From: Thermoplasmatota archaeon
Lineage (GTDB): Archaea; Thermoplasmatota; Thermoplasmata; Thermoplasmatales; GCA-001856825
DNA: 64,000 nucleotides
Direction of reading: 5' to 3'
Assembly: GCA_023379555.1 (NCBI GenBank)
Contig: JAMCQR010000029.1
Location: 1 to 64,000 of the forward strand
Shown piece by piece: positions 33,837-43,766 of the stretch. A program made the position numbers and the translations under genes. The notes beneath the pieces were generated by a model. It ran no database searches and was not told the origin of the DNA. It saw only the letters and a list, made by a program, of their open reading frames with translations. Within the stretch, counting starts at the first letter, position 1. Each line of letters opens with the position of its first letter.

Positions 33837-36797
33837 TCAATTCCTGTTTTTTGTAAGGACATCCGCAAATACTGCCGCCTGCGTCTTGGTACCAAGATAA
33901 AGCACTTTTTTATCATAGCAGGCCCTCCTCATGGTTTTCCCGTCACTTTCTGATCTGTAATTATCTGAGAGTATGTTAAGCACCGCTGCAATGTTCCCCT
34001 GCTTCAGTATGTCAAGGCTGTTTAGGCTCCCTTCATAGATTTTCTTTATCTTGATTGAGTTGATTCCATATTGCTTTAGATAATCGTAAGTGCCAGACGT
34101 ACTGTAAATGACCTTGCCTGCATTGCTTATCATTTTCATTATCCCAAGGAATTCATTCCTCCTAGAACCGGGTATCGTGATTATCACCCCTTCCTTTGAA
34201 ATGTCGAAACCCGCTGCCTGATATCCCTTCATTAGCGCTTCTTTGAGATTGGTCCCGATCCCAATTACCTCTCCGGTGCTTTTCATTTCAGGGCCCAAAA
34301 TGACGTCAGAATTAGTGATCTTGTCAAATGGGAATATTGGAAATTTTACGCCTGTCATATTAGAACTGCTATTGATGGGTGGAATCTTCCCCGTGACAAG
34401 AACCTCAGTCGCCATTTCTGCAAGATTGATCCCTGTTATCTTTGATATAAATGGGAAAGTCCTTGAAGATCTTGGGTTTATTTCAATGATGTAGACCGTA
34501 TCGTTCTTGACTGCAAACTGTATGTTCAGTGGGCCCTTTATCTTCAGCCTCTTGCATATCATTCTTGTATATTCCTTCATGGTTTCCTGAGTGTGATTGT
34601 GGATGTTGATTGCTGGAAATATGCTCGTAGAATCCCCCGAATGAATCCCTGCTTCTTCCACGTGCTCTATTATTCCTGGAATGAAAACTTCGTATCCATC
34701 GGATACAGCGTCAATTTCAGCCTCCTGTGAGTCCTCAAGGTATTTTTCGACGAGGAATTGTTCCACAAATCTCCCCTGGAATCCAAGGAATTCTTCAAGA
34801 TCCTCCTCCCCCTTGAGTATCGCCATGTGAGATCCAGAGATTGTGTAAGAAGGCCTGACTATTACGGGAAAACCGATCTTTTTTGCAGTTTCGTGGAGAT
34901 CCTTCTTGGTCGAGTATGTAAATTTCGGATAAGGGATTTTCATCTCGTTCATCAACCTTGCAAATTTCTCCCTGTCCTCAAGGACGTCCACCACCTCTAT
35001 GTCTGTTCCCGGGATCCGTATAGCATCACCAAACGTCCTTTTCAGTTCATTGAGAATGTTTATGGGTCTCTGCCCCCCGAACCAGGGAATCACCGTCTTT
35101 ATCTCTGAATTTCTGATAATGTTCGATACTGTTGAAAAGTCCACGGGGTCAAAGACAAGGTAGTCGCTTTCGTCGAAATCTGTTGAGACTGTCTCCGGGT
35201 TGTCATTAAGCATTACAACTTTTTCCCCCATCTTTCTCAATACTTTTGAAGCATGGACACAGCTGTAATCGAATTCTATCCCCTGACCGATTGTTATGGG
35301 GCCGCTTCCTATCACCAGGACATCTCCCCCTATTTTCTTTCCCTGGGAAGATCCATAGTAGTAAGGCGTTTTGACGTCGAATTCTCCTGCACAGGTGTCG
35401 ACGATTGAGAAGCCGTTTTCTTCCTGTTCGGTCCCGAAAGCTCTTATCAATTCGTCAACAAATAAGGTATTCCACCCCGTCAGTTTGGAGATTTTTTCTA
35501 CTGTGTATCCGCGCATGCTGGCCATGTATATTTGCAACATCCTGCTTGGATTTGGAATTTCCAGCAATGATTCGTTGAATGTTTCCTTCCTGTATAAGAC
35601 ACCTGTTGATCGGAGCATTTTTCTGAATGCCTGACTCAACGACTTGCCTATTGACATAACTTCGCCCGTACTTTTCATCTGGGTTCCTAGCCTGAAATCT
35701 GCGTCCTGGAATTTTTCTATTGGCCAGACTGGTGATTTGACAACAACATAATCTATTGCCGGTTCCCTTGCTGAATTCCTCTCACCTGTGACATTATTCT
35801 CTATCTCATCCAGATTCTTTCCCAGCGCAATGAGTGCCGCTACTCTAGCAATGGGATATCCTGTTGCCTTGGAAGCGAGTGCAGATGACCTGGACAATCG
35901 CGGATTAACCTCTATCACATAATATTCTCCTGTGTCATTATTAAATGCAAATTGAACATTGCATGCCCCAATTATTCCGATTCCCTCTGCGATCTTCAAC
36001 GCAGACCTCCTTATTTTCTGGAAATTCATGTCATTCAGCGTTAGAAATGGCGTAACTACAACGCTGTCACCGGTATGGACACCCATTGGGTCCACATTCT
36101 CCATTGTGCAGACAGCAATCTTGTTCCCTCTAGAATCCCTTACAACCTCAACCTCGAGCTCGTTCCAGCCAATAACTGACTTCTCCAGCAAAACTCCATT
36201 AACTTTGGAAAGCTCCAGTCCTCTTTCCACTATCGATCTCAGCTCATTGATGTCGCGGGCGATTCCACCACCAGAGCCACCTAACGTGAATGATGGTCTT
36301 ATCACCATTGGAAGACCTGATTGCTTGGCGTATTGAACCGCTTCCTGGACTGTTGAGCAGTAACGTGAATCGATTACCGGTTCTCCCAGTTCGTCTATCC
36401 TTTCCTTGAATTTCAGCCTGTCTTCACTTATCTCAATAGATTCCGGAGGAGTACCCAGTACCCTGACCTCCATTTCATCAAGAATCCCTGTTTTCCATAA
36501 TTCCGTTACAAGGTTCAACCCAGTCTGCCCTCCAAATGTACCGAGAATGGCATCTGGTCTTTCCTTGGCTATGATCTCCCTTAGATTCTCCACATTCAAT
36601 GGGGCCATCACAGGTATAACCCCATCTATCTTGTCTGTCTGGATGGTGGCAGGATTAGAATTCACCACCACTACTTCGACTCCTTCTGAAAGAAGTGCCT
36701 TTATTGCCTGGTTACCTGAATAGTCGAATTCTGCAGATTGCCCTATCATTATTGGGCCTGACCCGATCAGTAGTACTTTTTTGGGGAGTTCACCCAT
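33837..36797 (-). CDS. carB: Carbamoyl-phosphate synthase, large subunit
   Basis: A 986-residue enzyme with two duplicated ATP-grasp synthetase halves. Both GSGPIMIGQSAEFDYSG (about 15) and GSGPITIGQGIEFDYS (about 540) repeats are clear, as are two ATP-grasp cores (VIRPSFTLGGSGGGIA and VIVRPSYTISGSHMA). The C-terminal methylglyoxal-synthase-like allosteric domain is short compared with bacterial CarB (about 1070 residues). ATG 36797 overlaps the carA stop by 8 bases. It makes carbamoyl phosphate for pyrimidines and arginine. Confidence 0.95.
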   Translation of the reverse strand: MGELPKKVLLIGSGPIMIGQSAEFDYSGNQAIKALLSEGVEVVVVNSNPATIQTDKIDGVIPVMAPLNVENLREIIAKERPDAILGTFGGQTGLNLVTELWKTGILDEMEVRVLGTPPESIEISEDRLKFKERIDELGEPVIDSRYCSTVQEAVQYAKQSGLPMVIRPSFTLGGSGGGIARDINELRSIVERGLELSKVNGVLLEKSVIGWNELEVEVVRDSRGNKIAVCTMENVDPMGVHTGDSVVVTPFLTLNDMNFQKIRRSALKIAEGIGIIGACNVQFAFNNDTGEYYVIEVNPRLSRSSALASKATGYPIARVAALIALGKNLDEIENNVTGERNSAREPAIDYVVVKSPVWPIEKFQDADFRLGTQMKSTGEVMSIGKSLSQAFRKMLRSTGVLYRKETFNESLLEIPNPSRMLQIYMASMRGYTVEKISKLTGWNTLFVDELIRAFGTEQEENGFSIVDTCAGEFDVKTPYYYGSSQGKKIGGDVLVIGSGPITIGQGIEFDYSCVHASKVLRKMGEKVVMLNDNPETVSTDFDESDYLVFDPVDFSTVSNIIRNSEIKTVIPWFGGQRPINILNELKRTFGDAIRIPGTDIEVVDVLEDREKFARLMNEMKIPYPKFTYSTKKDLHETAKKIGFPVIVRPSYTISGSHMAILKGEEDLEEFLGFQGRFVEQFLVEKYLEDSQEAEIDAVSDGYEVFIPGIIEHVEEAGIHSGDSTSIFPAINIHNHTQETMKEYTRMICKRLKIKGPLNIQFAVKNDTVYIIEINPRSSRTFPFISKITGINLAEMATEVLVTGKIPPINSSSNMTGVKFPIFPFDKITNSDVILGPEMKSTGEVIGIGTNLKEALMKGYQAAGFDISKEGVIITIPGSRRNEFLGIMKMISNAGKVIYSTSGTYDYLKQYGINSIKIKKIYEGSLNSLDILKQGNIAAVLNILSDNYRSESDGKTMRRACYDKKVLYLGTKTQAAVFADVLTKNRN

Positions 36798-37800
36798 GGT
36801 TGACCATTCTCCTGAATTCCTCAAAAATGCCTAATTCGTCCATTGGTCCTGGTCCCCCTTCCGGATGAAACTGGACTGTCAGGAAATTGTCCCCCATGAT
36901 CCCCTCATTACTCCCGTCGTTCAGTGAAATGAATCTTTCTTCGGCGCTCCCATTGTTTTCAAACACGACTGCAAACCCATGATTATGCGTCGTTATCCCG
37001 ATTTTGCCGTTCCTTGTGTCCCGGACAGGATGGTTGATACTCCTGTGACCAAATTTCATCTTCTGGGTTCTCATACCAAGGGAGAGCGCAATAAGTTGAT
37101 GCCCCAGGCATATTCCCAGCAAAGGCTTCCTTCCAATCTCTTCCCCAAGTTTTTTCCTGAAACCCTCAAGACCGGGATGAGATGGATCTCCCGGGCCATT
37201 GGATACAATAATTCCATCAAAATCATTGATATTGATTCGCCCGAATTCCGTGTATGGTATTACTGTTATCTGGTAATTCTTCAGGAAATTAATTATATTT
37301 CCCTTTACGCCAAGATCGACCAGCAGAATTCTATTGCCCGAATGGTTTCCCAGAGTGTATCTTTCGCCAACTACTTCATTGACGAGATTGAACTCGTATG
37401 GATTACCGGCGGCATTTGCATCCCCTATTGCCCCAATCCTGTTGCCGTTGATTCTGAGGAAATCTATAACTTCCCTGGTACCACTGAATTCAATGCCCGG
37501 TATTCGATGCACTTTCAGGTAGTCAGATAGTTCCTCTCTTAGGGAGGCTGGGACATTGTTTACCACGACCCCTCTGACCTGCGGCATCTTGCTTTCACCG
37601 GTCTCATCAATTTCATAAGCACCGATATATGGAAATGAGAATACCAAAATCTGCCCCCTGTAGCTTGGGTCAGTGATAGATTTTATGTACCCTGAAGGAG
37701 AAGTTGTAAAAACTAATTCACCAGATGCCCCTGTTTCGTAACCTAATAACTCACCTTCAAATCTTCCAAGGCCATCTACCGTGAGGTATCCTTTTCTCAA
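36790..37800 (-). CDS. carA: Carbamoyl-phosphate synthase, small (glutaminase) subunit
   Basis: A glutaminase subunit of about 336 residues. The N-terminal CarA domain (KGYLTVDGLGRFEGELLGYETG) is followed by the class I amidotransferase domain with the nucleophile in LLGICLGHQL and the His-Glu of QFHPEGGPGP. The start is chosen at TTG 37800, directly before the family's N-terminus and behind TATA-like sequences at 37815-37838. The frame stays open to ATG 37896, but that 32-residue extension has no family resemblance. Confidence 0.9.
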   Translation of the reverse strand: MRKGYLTVDGLGRFEGELLGYETGASGELVFTTSPSGYIKSITDPSYRGQILVFSFPYIGAYEIDETGESKMPQVRGVVVNNVPASLREELSDYLKVHRIPGIEFSGTREVIDFLRINGNRIGAIGDANAAGNPYEFNLVNEVVGERYTLGNHSGNRILLVDLGVKGNIINFLKNYQITVIPYTEFGRININDFDGIIVSNGPGDPSHPGLEGFRKKLGEEIGRKPLLGICLGHQLIALSLGMRTQKMKFGHRSINHPVRDTRNGKIGITTHNHGFAVVFENNGSAEERFISLNDGSNEGIMGDNFLTVQFHPEGGPGPMDELGIFEEFRRMVNHG

Positions 37801-38096
37801 TTCTACCTTTACCCGATATTTAACAAGAATAAAAATTACATGCTCAAGCAGCCAATTGCTGGTTGATGATTGCTCAATACCACTCTGATTCTCCAACTGG
37901 CAACATAACTTTCATCGCCATGCATGCCGGTTTGAAATTGTTTAGTATGGTCAGAAAACGTTGACCGGGGAGAAACTTCCAAATGAATTTATCATAACTC
38001 TGTAATCATTGCATACCGCACCCAAGAAATATCCTTGAAAATCTGTCATACCCAAAGCTACTCGTGTCGCAGTAGACAACTTGTCAGAACCGTCAC

Positions 38097-38681
38097 TCAC
38101 TGCACAGTTATGGTACCGTACATTTCTCCCTGCACATACATAGATGGACCACAGTTGCACATATCTCCCCAACTGTACGTGCCCGGGGAATTGAAGGTTA
38201 TGTAACCAATCACTATGGAAGAGGGAGGTATCGGGATGTTCACTCCATTGCTTATTGAGAAAGTGTCAGAAATATCAGAAGAGTTCACTTGCATGACATA
38301 TCTTCCTTGACCCTGATTGGGCACCTCATTTGCAGAAGTCACTCCGAGCACTTTGTTGAACAGAATAATTCTATTCATCTGGGTGCCCAGGACATTCTGT
38401 GCATAATCTACGAATGGTGGTGAAGGACCAGGATCGTGTTCAAATATAGTGACTTCTATCAGTGTATTGGAAGGCAAAACTATGTCGGAGGAAGAGGTCA
38501 GTTTCCCATTTGACAGAACATAGAATGCAAATTGATCGCTTGACCCATTTCCAGAATTTACCGGAGATACCACAAGAGTCAGGTTAAATGTACGAGAATT
38601 AGTGTATGCTAATCCAGATATCAGTGCTCCCGCCAGCATTATCAGAATTACGATTATGACCAGCACCGATTTTCTGTTCAT
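38097..38681 (-). CDS. Membrane-anchored cupredoxin-like protein
   Basis: A 194-residue exported protein. Residues about 5-27 form a signal anchor (VLVIIVILIMLAGALISGLAY), with a beta-rich domain facing outside. The end of the chain, YITFNSPGTYSWGDMCNC followed by GPSMYVQGEMYGTITV, has the look of a blue-copper fold: Cys, Met and a final beta strand. A His in TIFEHDPGP could be the first ligand. The classical second His after the Cys is missing, so copper binding is uncertain. AAGGAGA lies five bases before ATG 38681. It may carry electrons at the cell surface. Confidence 0.6.
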   Translation of the reverse strand: MNRKSVLVIIVILIMLAGALISGLAYTNSRTFNLTLVVSPVNSGNGSSDQFAFYVLSNGKLTSSSDIVLPSNTLIEVTIFEHDPGPSPPFVDYAQNVLGTQMNRIILFNKVLGVTSANEVPNQGQGRYVMQVNSSDISDTFSISNGVNIPIPPSSIVIGYITFNSPGTYSWGDMCNCGPSMYVQGEMYGTITVQ

Positions 38682-39045
38682 TGTCTCCTTTCATCTCCTT
38701 CCTATTTTTATGATATATGAATTAATGAATTTTCCCTATATACTGACTGGGCGGCGGGAGTGTGTAGAGACAAAAATTTTCAAATGCGGAATTGAGGAAT
38801 AATCAATAACATGATGAAAGGTCAAAGATAGGGATTTGTATTATACTTTTACATTTCTGGATTTTGGAAGAGTAATACTTGCGGTGGTCTTTACAAAGAG
38901 TTATGGGAGAGAACCTGGAGTTGTATTTTCCCTTGTCTGATCTTTAAGAATGACCGACCAATTAGGAAGACTTAAAAAAGTTTGGATTTACCAGTTCGTT
39001 CAATTTCTTGTGATAACGTTATTAATGAATTTTTGATTAAGGAAC
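38682..39045 (+). other. Intergenic region with divergent promoters
   Basis: 364 bases without a supported gene. TATA-like sequences for the leftward cupredoxin-like gene lie at about 38712-38738, and ACTTAAAAAAG at about 38968-38978 may serve the rightward dehydrogenase gene. A lone box-C-like ATGATGA near 38811 has no partner boxes. Nothing else is recognised. Confidence 0.4.
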
Positions 39046-40596
39046 ATGCCCTTTGATAATGAAAATACCTATATTAAAATGACAGAAAGTGGAAATGAAG
39101 AAAAATTTCATACTGAATATGAGAAGGCTCTGAAGACTGTTGAAAAATGGTTCAATGTTGAATACCCCAACCTTGTTGTTGAAGAGGTATACGAAAAGGA
39201 CAAATTGTTCCATGTTTCACCCCTGGATGGAAAAACAAACCTCGGTACTTTCCAGATGTCTTCGAAGGAGACATCAGAGAGGGCAGCAGAAATCGCACAC
39301 AAGAGTTACAAGAAGTGGTTTGAATTAGGTTATCTCGCCAGGGCCAGGATATTCCTTGCCGCAGCTGACATGTTGTCTGAAAGAAAATTTGAATTTGCTG
39401 CTGTTTTGAGTTATGAAAATGGTAAGAACAGATATGAAGCAATGGGGGACGTTGATGAGACGATTGATTTCATGAGGTACTATGCCCAACAGCTCATCAG
39501 CAATGAGGGGTATATTAAGTTCACTGGAACAGCTTACTATGGAGAGGATTCGAAGAGCGTGATGAAGCCCTACGGAGTGATTCTTGTCATCTCTCCATTC
39601 AATTTCTTCTCGATAACTGCGGGCATGGTAAGCGGCCCCCTAGTTGTTGGGAACAGCGTGATTTTGAAGCCTTCCTCTGATATCCCACTCTCTTCATACA
39701 AATTCATAGAACTGCTGCATGCGGCCGGGGTGCCAAAGGAGAACCTCATATATCTCTCAGGTTCTGGGGGGAGGGTAGGCAGAGCACTTTACACGAATGA
39801 CTACGTGGAAGGGGTTGTATTTACTGGGAGCAGGGACATCGGGATGAAAATATTCAAGGAAGCGCAGGAAAAGAGACCCAAAGTCATGGTTACTGAGATG
39901 GGTGGCAAGGACACCATTGTCGTGACTGCAAAGTGCGACATTGACAAGGCAGTGGAAGGAGTGGCCAGATCGGCCTTCGGATATTCTGGCCAGAAGTGCT
40001 CTGCATGTAGTCTCGCCCTTATCGAAGAGCCAATATACGACATATTCAAGAAAAAACTTGTTGAATTTACGTCCAAACTATCCGTGGACGACCCGAGAAA
40101 GAAAGGAACATTTACGGGACCAGTGGTCAACAAGGATGCTTACGTGAAGTTCCAGGAGGTTATGAAGACGGTGCCAGATCAGAAGATACTTTATGGAGGT
40201 TCAATCAAGAAAATGGATGGGTACTACGTTGAAAATACGATACTGGACAATGTAAACGACCCAAATATAGAAAGGGTAGAATTATTCCTTCCCATCCTTG
40301 CAATTAAGCCGGTCAGATCGCTCCATGAAGCGGTGCAGTTCATAAACATGAGTGAATATGGACTTACGGGTGGGATTTTCAGCGAGGACAGGAAGGAAAT
40401 AGATTACTACTTTAAGAATGCAGAAGTGGGAGTGGTCTATGCTAACAGACGAAGAGGAGGTTCAACGGGAGCGATGGTTGGATCTCAGCCATTTGTAGGA
40501 TGGAAGATGAGCGGGACCACTGGAAAAGGGACGGGTTCTTTCTACTACCTTCCACAGTTCCTCAGAGAGCAGGCCCAAACCATAGTCAGGGAGTAA
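39046..40596 (+). CDS. 1-Pyrroline-5-carboxylate dehydrogenase (ALDH superfamily)
   Basis: A 516-residue NAD-dependent aldehyde dehydrogenase. The longer N-terminus and the catalytic block GYSGQKCSACS (nucleophile Cys near residue 326) match P5C dehydrogenases more than generic ALDHs. The catalytic Glu is in VTEMGGKDTIVV, and the cofactor motif is FTGSRDIGMKI. It turns glutamate semialdehyde (from proline or ornithine) into glutamate, fitting an amino-acid-consuming lifestyle. It is convergent with the RecJ-like gene, overlapping it by 11 bases. Confidence 0.9.
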   Translation: MPFDNENTYIKMTESGNEEKFHTEYEKALKTVEKWFNVEYPNLVVEEVYEKDKLFHVSPLDGKTNLGTFQMSSKETSERAAEIAHKSYKKWFELGYLARARIFLAAADMLSERKFEFAAVLSYENGKNRYEAMGDVDETIDFMRYYAQQLISNEGYIKFTGTAYYGEDSKSVMKPYGVILVISPFNFFSITAGMVSGPLVVGNSVILKPSSDIPLSSYKFIELLHAAGVPKENLIYLSGSGGRVGRALYTNDYVEGVVFTGSRDIGMKIFKEAQEKRPKVMVTEMGGKDTIVVTAKCDIDKAVEGVARSAFGYSGQKCSACSLALIEEPIYDIFKKKLVEFTSKLSVDDPRKKGTFTGPVVNKDAYVKFQEVMKTVPDQKILYGGSIKKMDGYYVENTILDNVNDPNIERVELFLPILAIKPVRSLHEAVQFINMSEYGLTGGIFSEDRKEIDYYFKNAEVGVVYANRRRGGSTGAMVGSQPFVGWKMSGTTGKGTGSFYYLPQFLREQAQTIVRE

Positions 40597-41926
40597 TTAT
40601 CTTTTCCACTATTTTATTTACGTTGCTAACGAATTCTTTCTCTTTTCCCATACTTATAAGGGCGCCTGCTGCATTTCTATGACCCCCTCCTGATCCACCT
40701 ACGCTCTCAGCTGCTTCCCTGAATATCAGTGAAAGATCAAGTACTTCGGATAGTAAAGGAGAAATCCTTCCTGAAATTTTCTTGCTCCCTTCCAGATTCG
40801 CCATCACTATCACTATTGACTTTCGAGGCAATCTTTTGTGTGTGATGATCCTGGTCGCTATAGTACCGGTAATATTGTTTTCGAGATTTGAACCGAAGTC
40901 ATAATAATGAATCAACCCCATGACGCTCTCATTCATCCCGTCAAGAATCTTCGATGCCTTTCGCAGCGTTTCTGTATGATTGTTATATAGCTGCATGGCC
41001 TCGTCAAGAGTTGGCCCACGTTCGAATAGGCATAGCCGTATTCCCACCTCTGGATGTGATTTTCTGGAGGTGGCATTTATTATCGATGAGAAGTCTCTTG
41101 CGTCCTTCAGAATGGAAGTGACAGGTTCTGATTTGATCTCATAAACCTCCCCGGTGAGCCTTGCTACCTCTCCACCCTCATTTTCAAGCCTGTGCTTGAG
41201 TTCGTTGATTATGTTCTCCCTCTCTTGCTCCTTCAAATCGACCCATCTGGTTGAATTTGCAGACCTCCTGTCTATTCCGAGACTTTCAAAGAACCTGTAT
41301 ACCTCATCTGGGCGATCGTACAACGAGTTGATCTTCGGGTCATTACCAAACCTTATCATGTAGGAGATAGGTTTAGAACTCCTCCCAAAATACCTGATAT
41401 CATTTTTCATTTCTACCAGACCATTTTCATTCGCTAGAAGCATTACCTGCCTGTCCATGTCAACAAGTCTTGTAAATTTCTTGTCGTGGAGGTCTCCAAC
41501 TGAACCGATCACCGGCAAATGGGAAATCGCAAAGACTTCGGGGAGAAGATTCATTGAGAATAGGAATGTGGTCGTGGATCCAGATTGTGAAATACTTCCA
41601 TCAAGACCTTCAAGATGAGGGTTGAATTGGTAGATGTTATTGCCATTGTTGGTGATGTGCGATTCCAGAATCGCAGGGTTGTGATGGTCTGTTATCACTG
41701 CAGAGACTTTTCTCATTTCGCCTGTCTTGGAAGAGCCCATGTCATTGAACCAATAGACGTCTTCTGTATCACTGAATTCTAGCGGATCCAGTTGGTTTTT
41801 AATTCTCAACTCGTAATTCAATCCCAGCCTCTTTGCGACAAAAACAGCTATGGCAGCAGAGGCAATTCCGTCTGAGTCGTGATGAGAGTATATTACTAAT
41901 TTCTTTGCGTTCTTGATGAGATCCAT
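40586..41926 (-). CDS. RecJ-like DHH-family exonuclease
   Basis: A 446-residue DHH protein. Motif I is YSHHDSDGIASAA, motif II is in WFNDMGS, the DHH motif is TDHHNPA, and a C-terminal DHHA1 domain ends in GSGGGHRNAAGALI, which binds nucleic acid. This layout is that of archaeal RecJ/GAN-type nucleases, some of which join the replication machinery through GINS. ATG 41926 is chosen because the family begins just before motif I and the upstream gene stops at 41931. The strand polarity (5'-3' or 3'-5') cannot be told. Confidence 0.88.
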   Translation of the reverse strand: MDLIKNAKKLVIYSHHDSDGIASAAIAVFVAKRLGLNYELRIKNQLDPLEFSDTEDVYWFNDMGSSKTGEMRKVSAVITDHHNPAILESHITNNGNNIYQFNPHLEGLDGSISQSGSTTTFLFSMNLLPEVFAISHLPVIGSVGDLHDKKFTRLVDMDRQVMLLANENGLVEMKNDIRYFGRSSKPISYMIRFGNDPKINSLYDRPDEVYRFFESLGIDRRSANSTRWVDLKEQERENIINELKHRLENEGGEVARLTGEVYEIKSEPVTSILKDARDFSSIINATSRKSHPEVGIRLCLFERGPTLDEAMQLYNNHTETLRKASKILDGMNESVMGLIHYYDFGSNLENNITGTIATRIITHKRLPRKSIVIVMANLEGSKKISGRISPLLSEVLDLSLIFREAAESVGGSGGGHRNAAGALISMGKEKEFVSNVNKIVEKIITP

Positions 41927-41930
41927 GGCA

Positions 41931-42965
41931 TCAGAAATCACTGAATACCACCTCGTTAAGCTCTGTTGGTATTTTGCCCTCGACTTCAGTAAATCTACTC
42001 CACATTTCCCTGCACTCACAGGTTAAATCTTCAAGGTAATCAAAATTCAAAGTCTCGCTGTACTTTCTGATTCCATTGGAGAACTTCTTGTCACATTCGT
42101 GACCATTGTGCGCCCCTCTCTTCTTCCCTGAACCGCTGATAAGTGAAACGACGGGCACATTTAGATCCTTCAATGACAGGAGCACCTCCCTGACGCTCCA
42201 CAGCCAAGGAGGTCTGTAGTTACCTTCCTTGTACATTTTTTCTACCAGAGTCCCTCGCTGGACATTCAGCGGGTTTATGGAAATGAAATCCGCAAACTGC
42301 GCTACTTCCCTCGCAGATTTTACTGTGTCCTGTATTGCCTCATTTTCTTTTACATAGGGAGGTTTGAGCAAAAGATATGCACGAACGGAAATGGATTTCG
42401 CGTGCAGTGTTTCTGCAGCTTTTTTAAAATCATCGAAAGTATAATTCTTATTTATGGAAAATTTGAGCATTTCTGAATTTGTACTTTCCATACCCATGGC
42501 GACCTGGAGCCTTCCAGCAAATTTTTCCAGAGCGGGCGCAATTTTCTCTACATATTCCGGCCTGCTTTCCACTATTAGAAAATCATATCCCGTTAGAATT
42601 TTCTCTATAATGGGGACCTGTATCTCCTTGTCTATTTCAACCGGGTCAAAAAATGAGCCTGATGTGAATATTTTCAGAACTTCTCCCTTGGGGTATTGTT
42701 TCATGAATTGTTCTATCTGGGCTACTACCTCTTTTTTTCCAATTCTAGGGTTTGTATCTTCATAAAAGCCGCACATTGAGCACCCTGAATGATAGAACCA
42801 GCTGCACCCCCTCGTTCTCAAGATCAACACTCTCTCCTCTCTTGTCCTCCCATTCAGGTATTCCCTTTCAGTATAGGTAGTTACAAAATCCGTACGTTCG
42901 CTCCTCTCGGTATTCTGTCTTAGAGATCTAATTTCCCCGGCGATGACGGGGTCTATATTATTCAT
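41931..42965 (-). CDS. Archaeosine radical-SAM enzyme RaSEA
   Basis: A 344-residue radical SAM protein. The cluster ligands lie in RTRGCSWFYHSGCSMCGF (Cys54, Cys62, Cys65), a CX7CX2C spacing rather than the common CX3CX2C, as seen in the RaSEA family. RaSEA acts with ArcS to convert lysine-modified preQ0 at tRNA position 15 into archaeosine. A C-terminal Cys group (HECDKKF, LTCECREMW) supports this. The gene ends four bases before the RecJ-like gene. Confidence 0.87.
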   Translation of the reverse strand: MNNIDPVIAGEIRSLRQNTERSERTDFVTTYTEREYLNGRTREERVLILRTRGCSWFYHSGCSMCGFYEDTNPRIGKKEVVAQIEQFMKQYPKGEVLKIFTSGSFFDPVEIDKEIQVPIIEKILTGYDFLIVESRPEYVEKIAPALEKFAGRLQVAMGMESTNSEMLKFSINKNYTFDDFKKAAETLHAKSISVRAYLLLKPPYVKENEAIQDTVKSAREVAQFADFISINPLNVQRGTLVEKMYKEGNYRPPWLWSVREVLLSLKDLNVPVVSLISGSGKKRGAHNGHECDKKFSNGIRKYSETLNFDYLEDLTCECREMWSRFTEVEGKIPTELNEVVFSDF

Positions 42966-43112
42966 TGCTTCCTCATATGAATATTGTTAATAATTTATTG
43001 CATGCCCATCTTTGCAACTTGATCCTTCCCCTGAAAAGAGCTCTTCCATAGCCATTTTTCGGCTTACATTGAAAGTCAGTTAAGGTTTTTAATGCGTATA
43101 TTATCATATGAT

Positions 43113-43766
43113 ATGTGCAGGATGCTCCTCACAACAGGCAGGAATTCAGATCTGTCACCTTACCTGGATTTCGTTTACGAGATGGCATACAGAGGAAATA
43201 AGGCACCTCACACCGATGGATTCGGGTACGCAGTTTACACTAAGAATCAGGTATATGTTAAGAAGAGCATTCCTCCCGAAAATGCTGAACGCCCGGTTAT
43301 TGGTGAAAATGAATTGTTCGGTGAGACTCTCATTGCTCATGCGAGGAAAATAAGTTCATCATCGAAGACGATAAACAACACTCAACCCCTCCTCAGAGGA
43401 ATGATGTCGTTTGCTCACAATGGGACCATCAAGGAACTCGGGAATGAGAAGTCCAGTGACAGTTCACAGTACTTCAAGATGATTTTCAAGAGTTTCCCTG
43501 AAGCTATTGAAAATGTCAGAACAATGAACTTCACCAGCTTGAACTTCATTATGACTGATGGGTCTTTTGCTGTCGCATACAGGGAGGTCAGGGAAGACAG
43601 GGGTTACTACACCCTTTTTTACAGGCTGGAAAATGATAGATTTACTGTTTCAACAGAGGTAATGGATGGTAAATGGTTCGAAATAGAGAATCAGACTCTT
43701 GTGGTTTATAGAAATGGTCACGTCAAGGAATACCCAACCAAGGGAACGGTCCCTCACGTCCTTTAG
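43113..43766 (+). CDS. Class II glutamine amidotransferase
   Basis: A 217-residue Ntn-type amidohydrolase. ATG 43113 is chosen because it puts Cys at position 2 (MCRMLL), the nucleophile exposed by Met removal. The upstream ATG at 43092 would bury it. Conserved GYRG-like (AYRGNKAPHTDGFGYAVY), HARK and FAHNGTI blocks follow, as in YafJ/PurF-type glutaminase domains. There is no synthase domain, so the acceptor of the ammonia is unknown. Confidence 0.87.
   Translation: MCRMLLTTGRNSDLSPYLDFVYEMAYRGNKAPHTDGFGYAVYTKNQVYVKKSIPPENAERPVIGENELFGETLIAHARKISSSSKTINNTQPLLRGMMSFAHNGTIKELGNEKSSDSSQYFKMIFKSFPEAIENVRTMNFTSLNFIMTDGSFAVAYREVREDRGYYTLFYRLENDRFTVSTEVMDGKWFEIENQTLVVYRNGHVKEYPTKGTVPHVL

Noticed and set aside
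38810..38820. Lone ATGATGA suggesting another C/D RNA
   Set aside because: No D, D' or C' box at suitable distance and no flanking stem.
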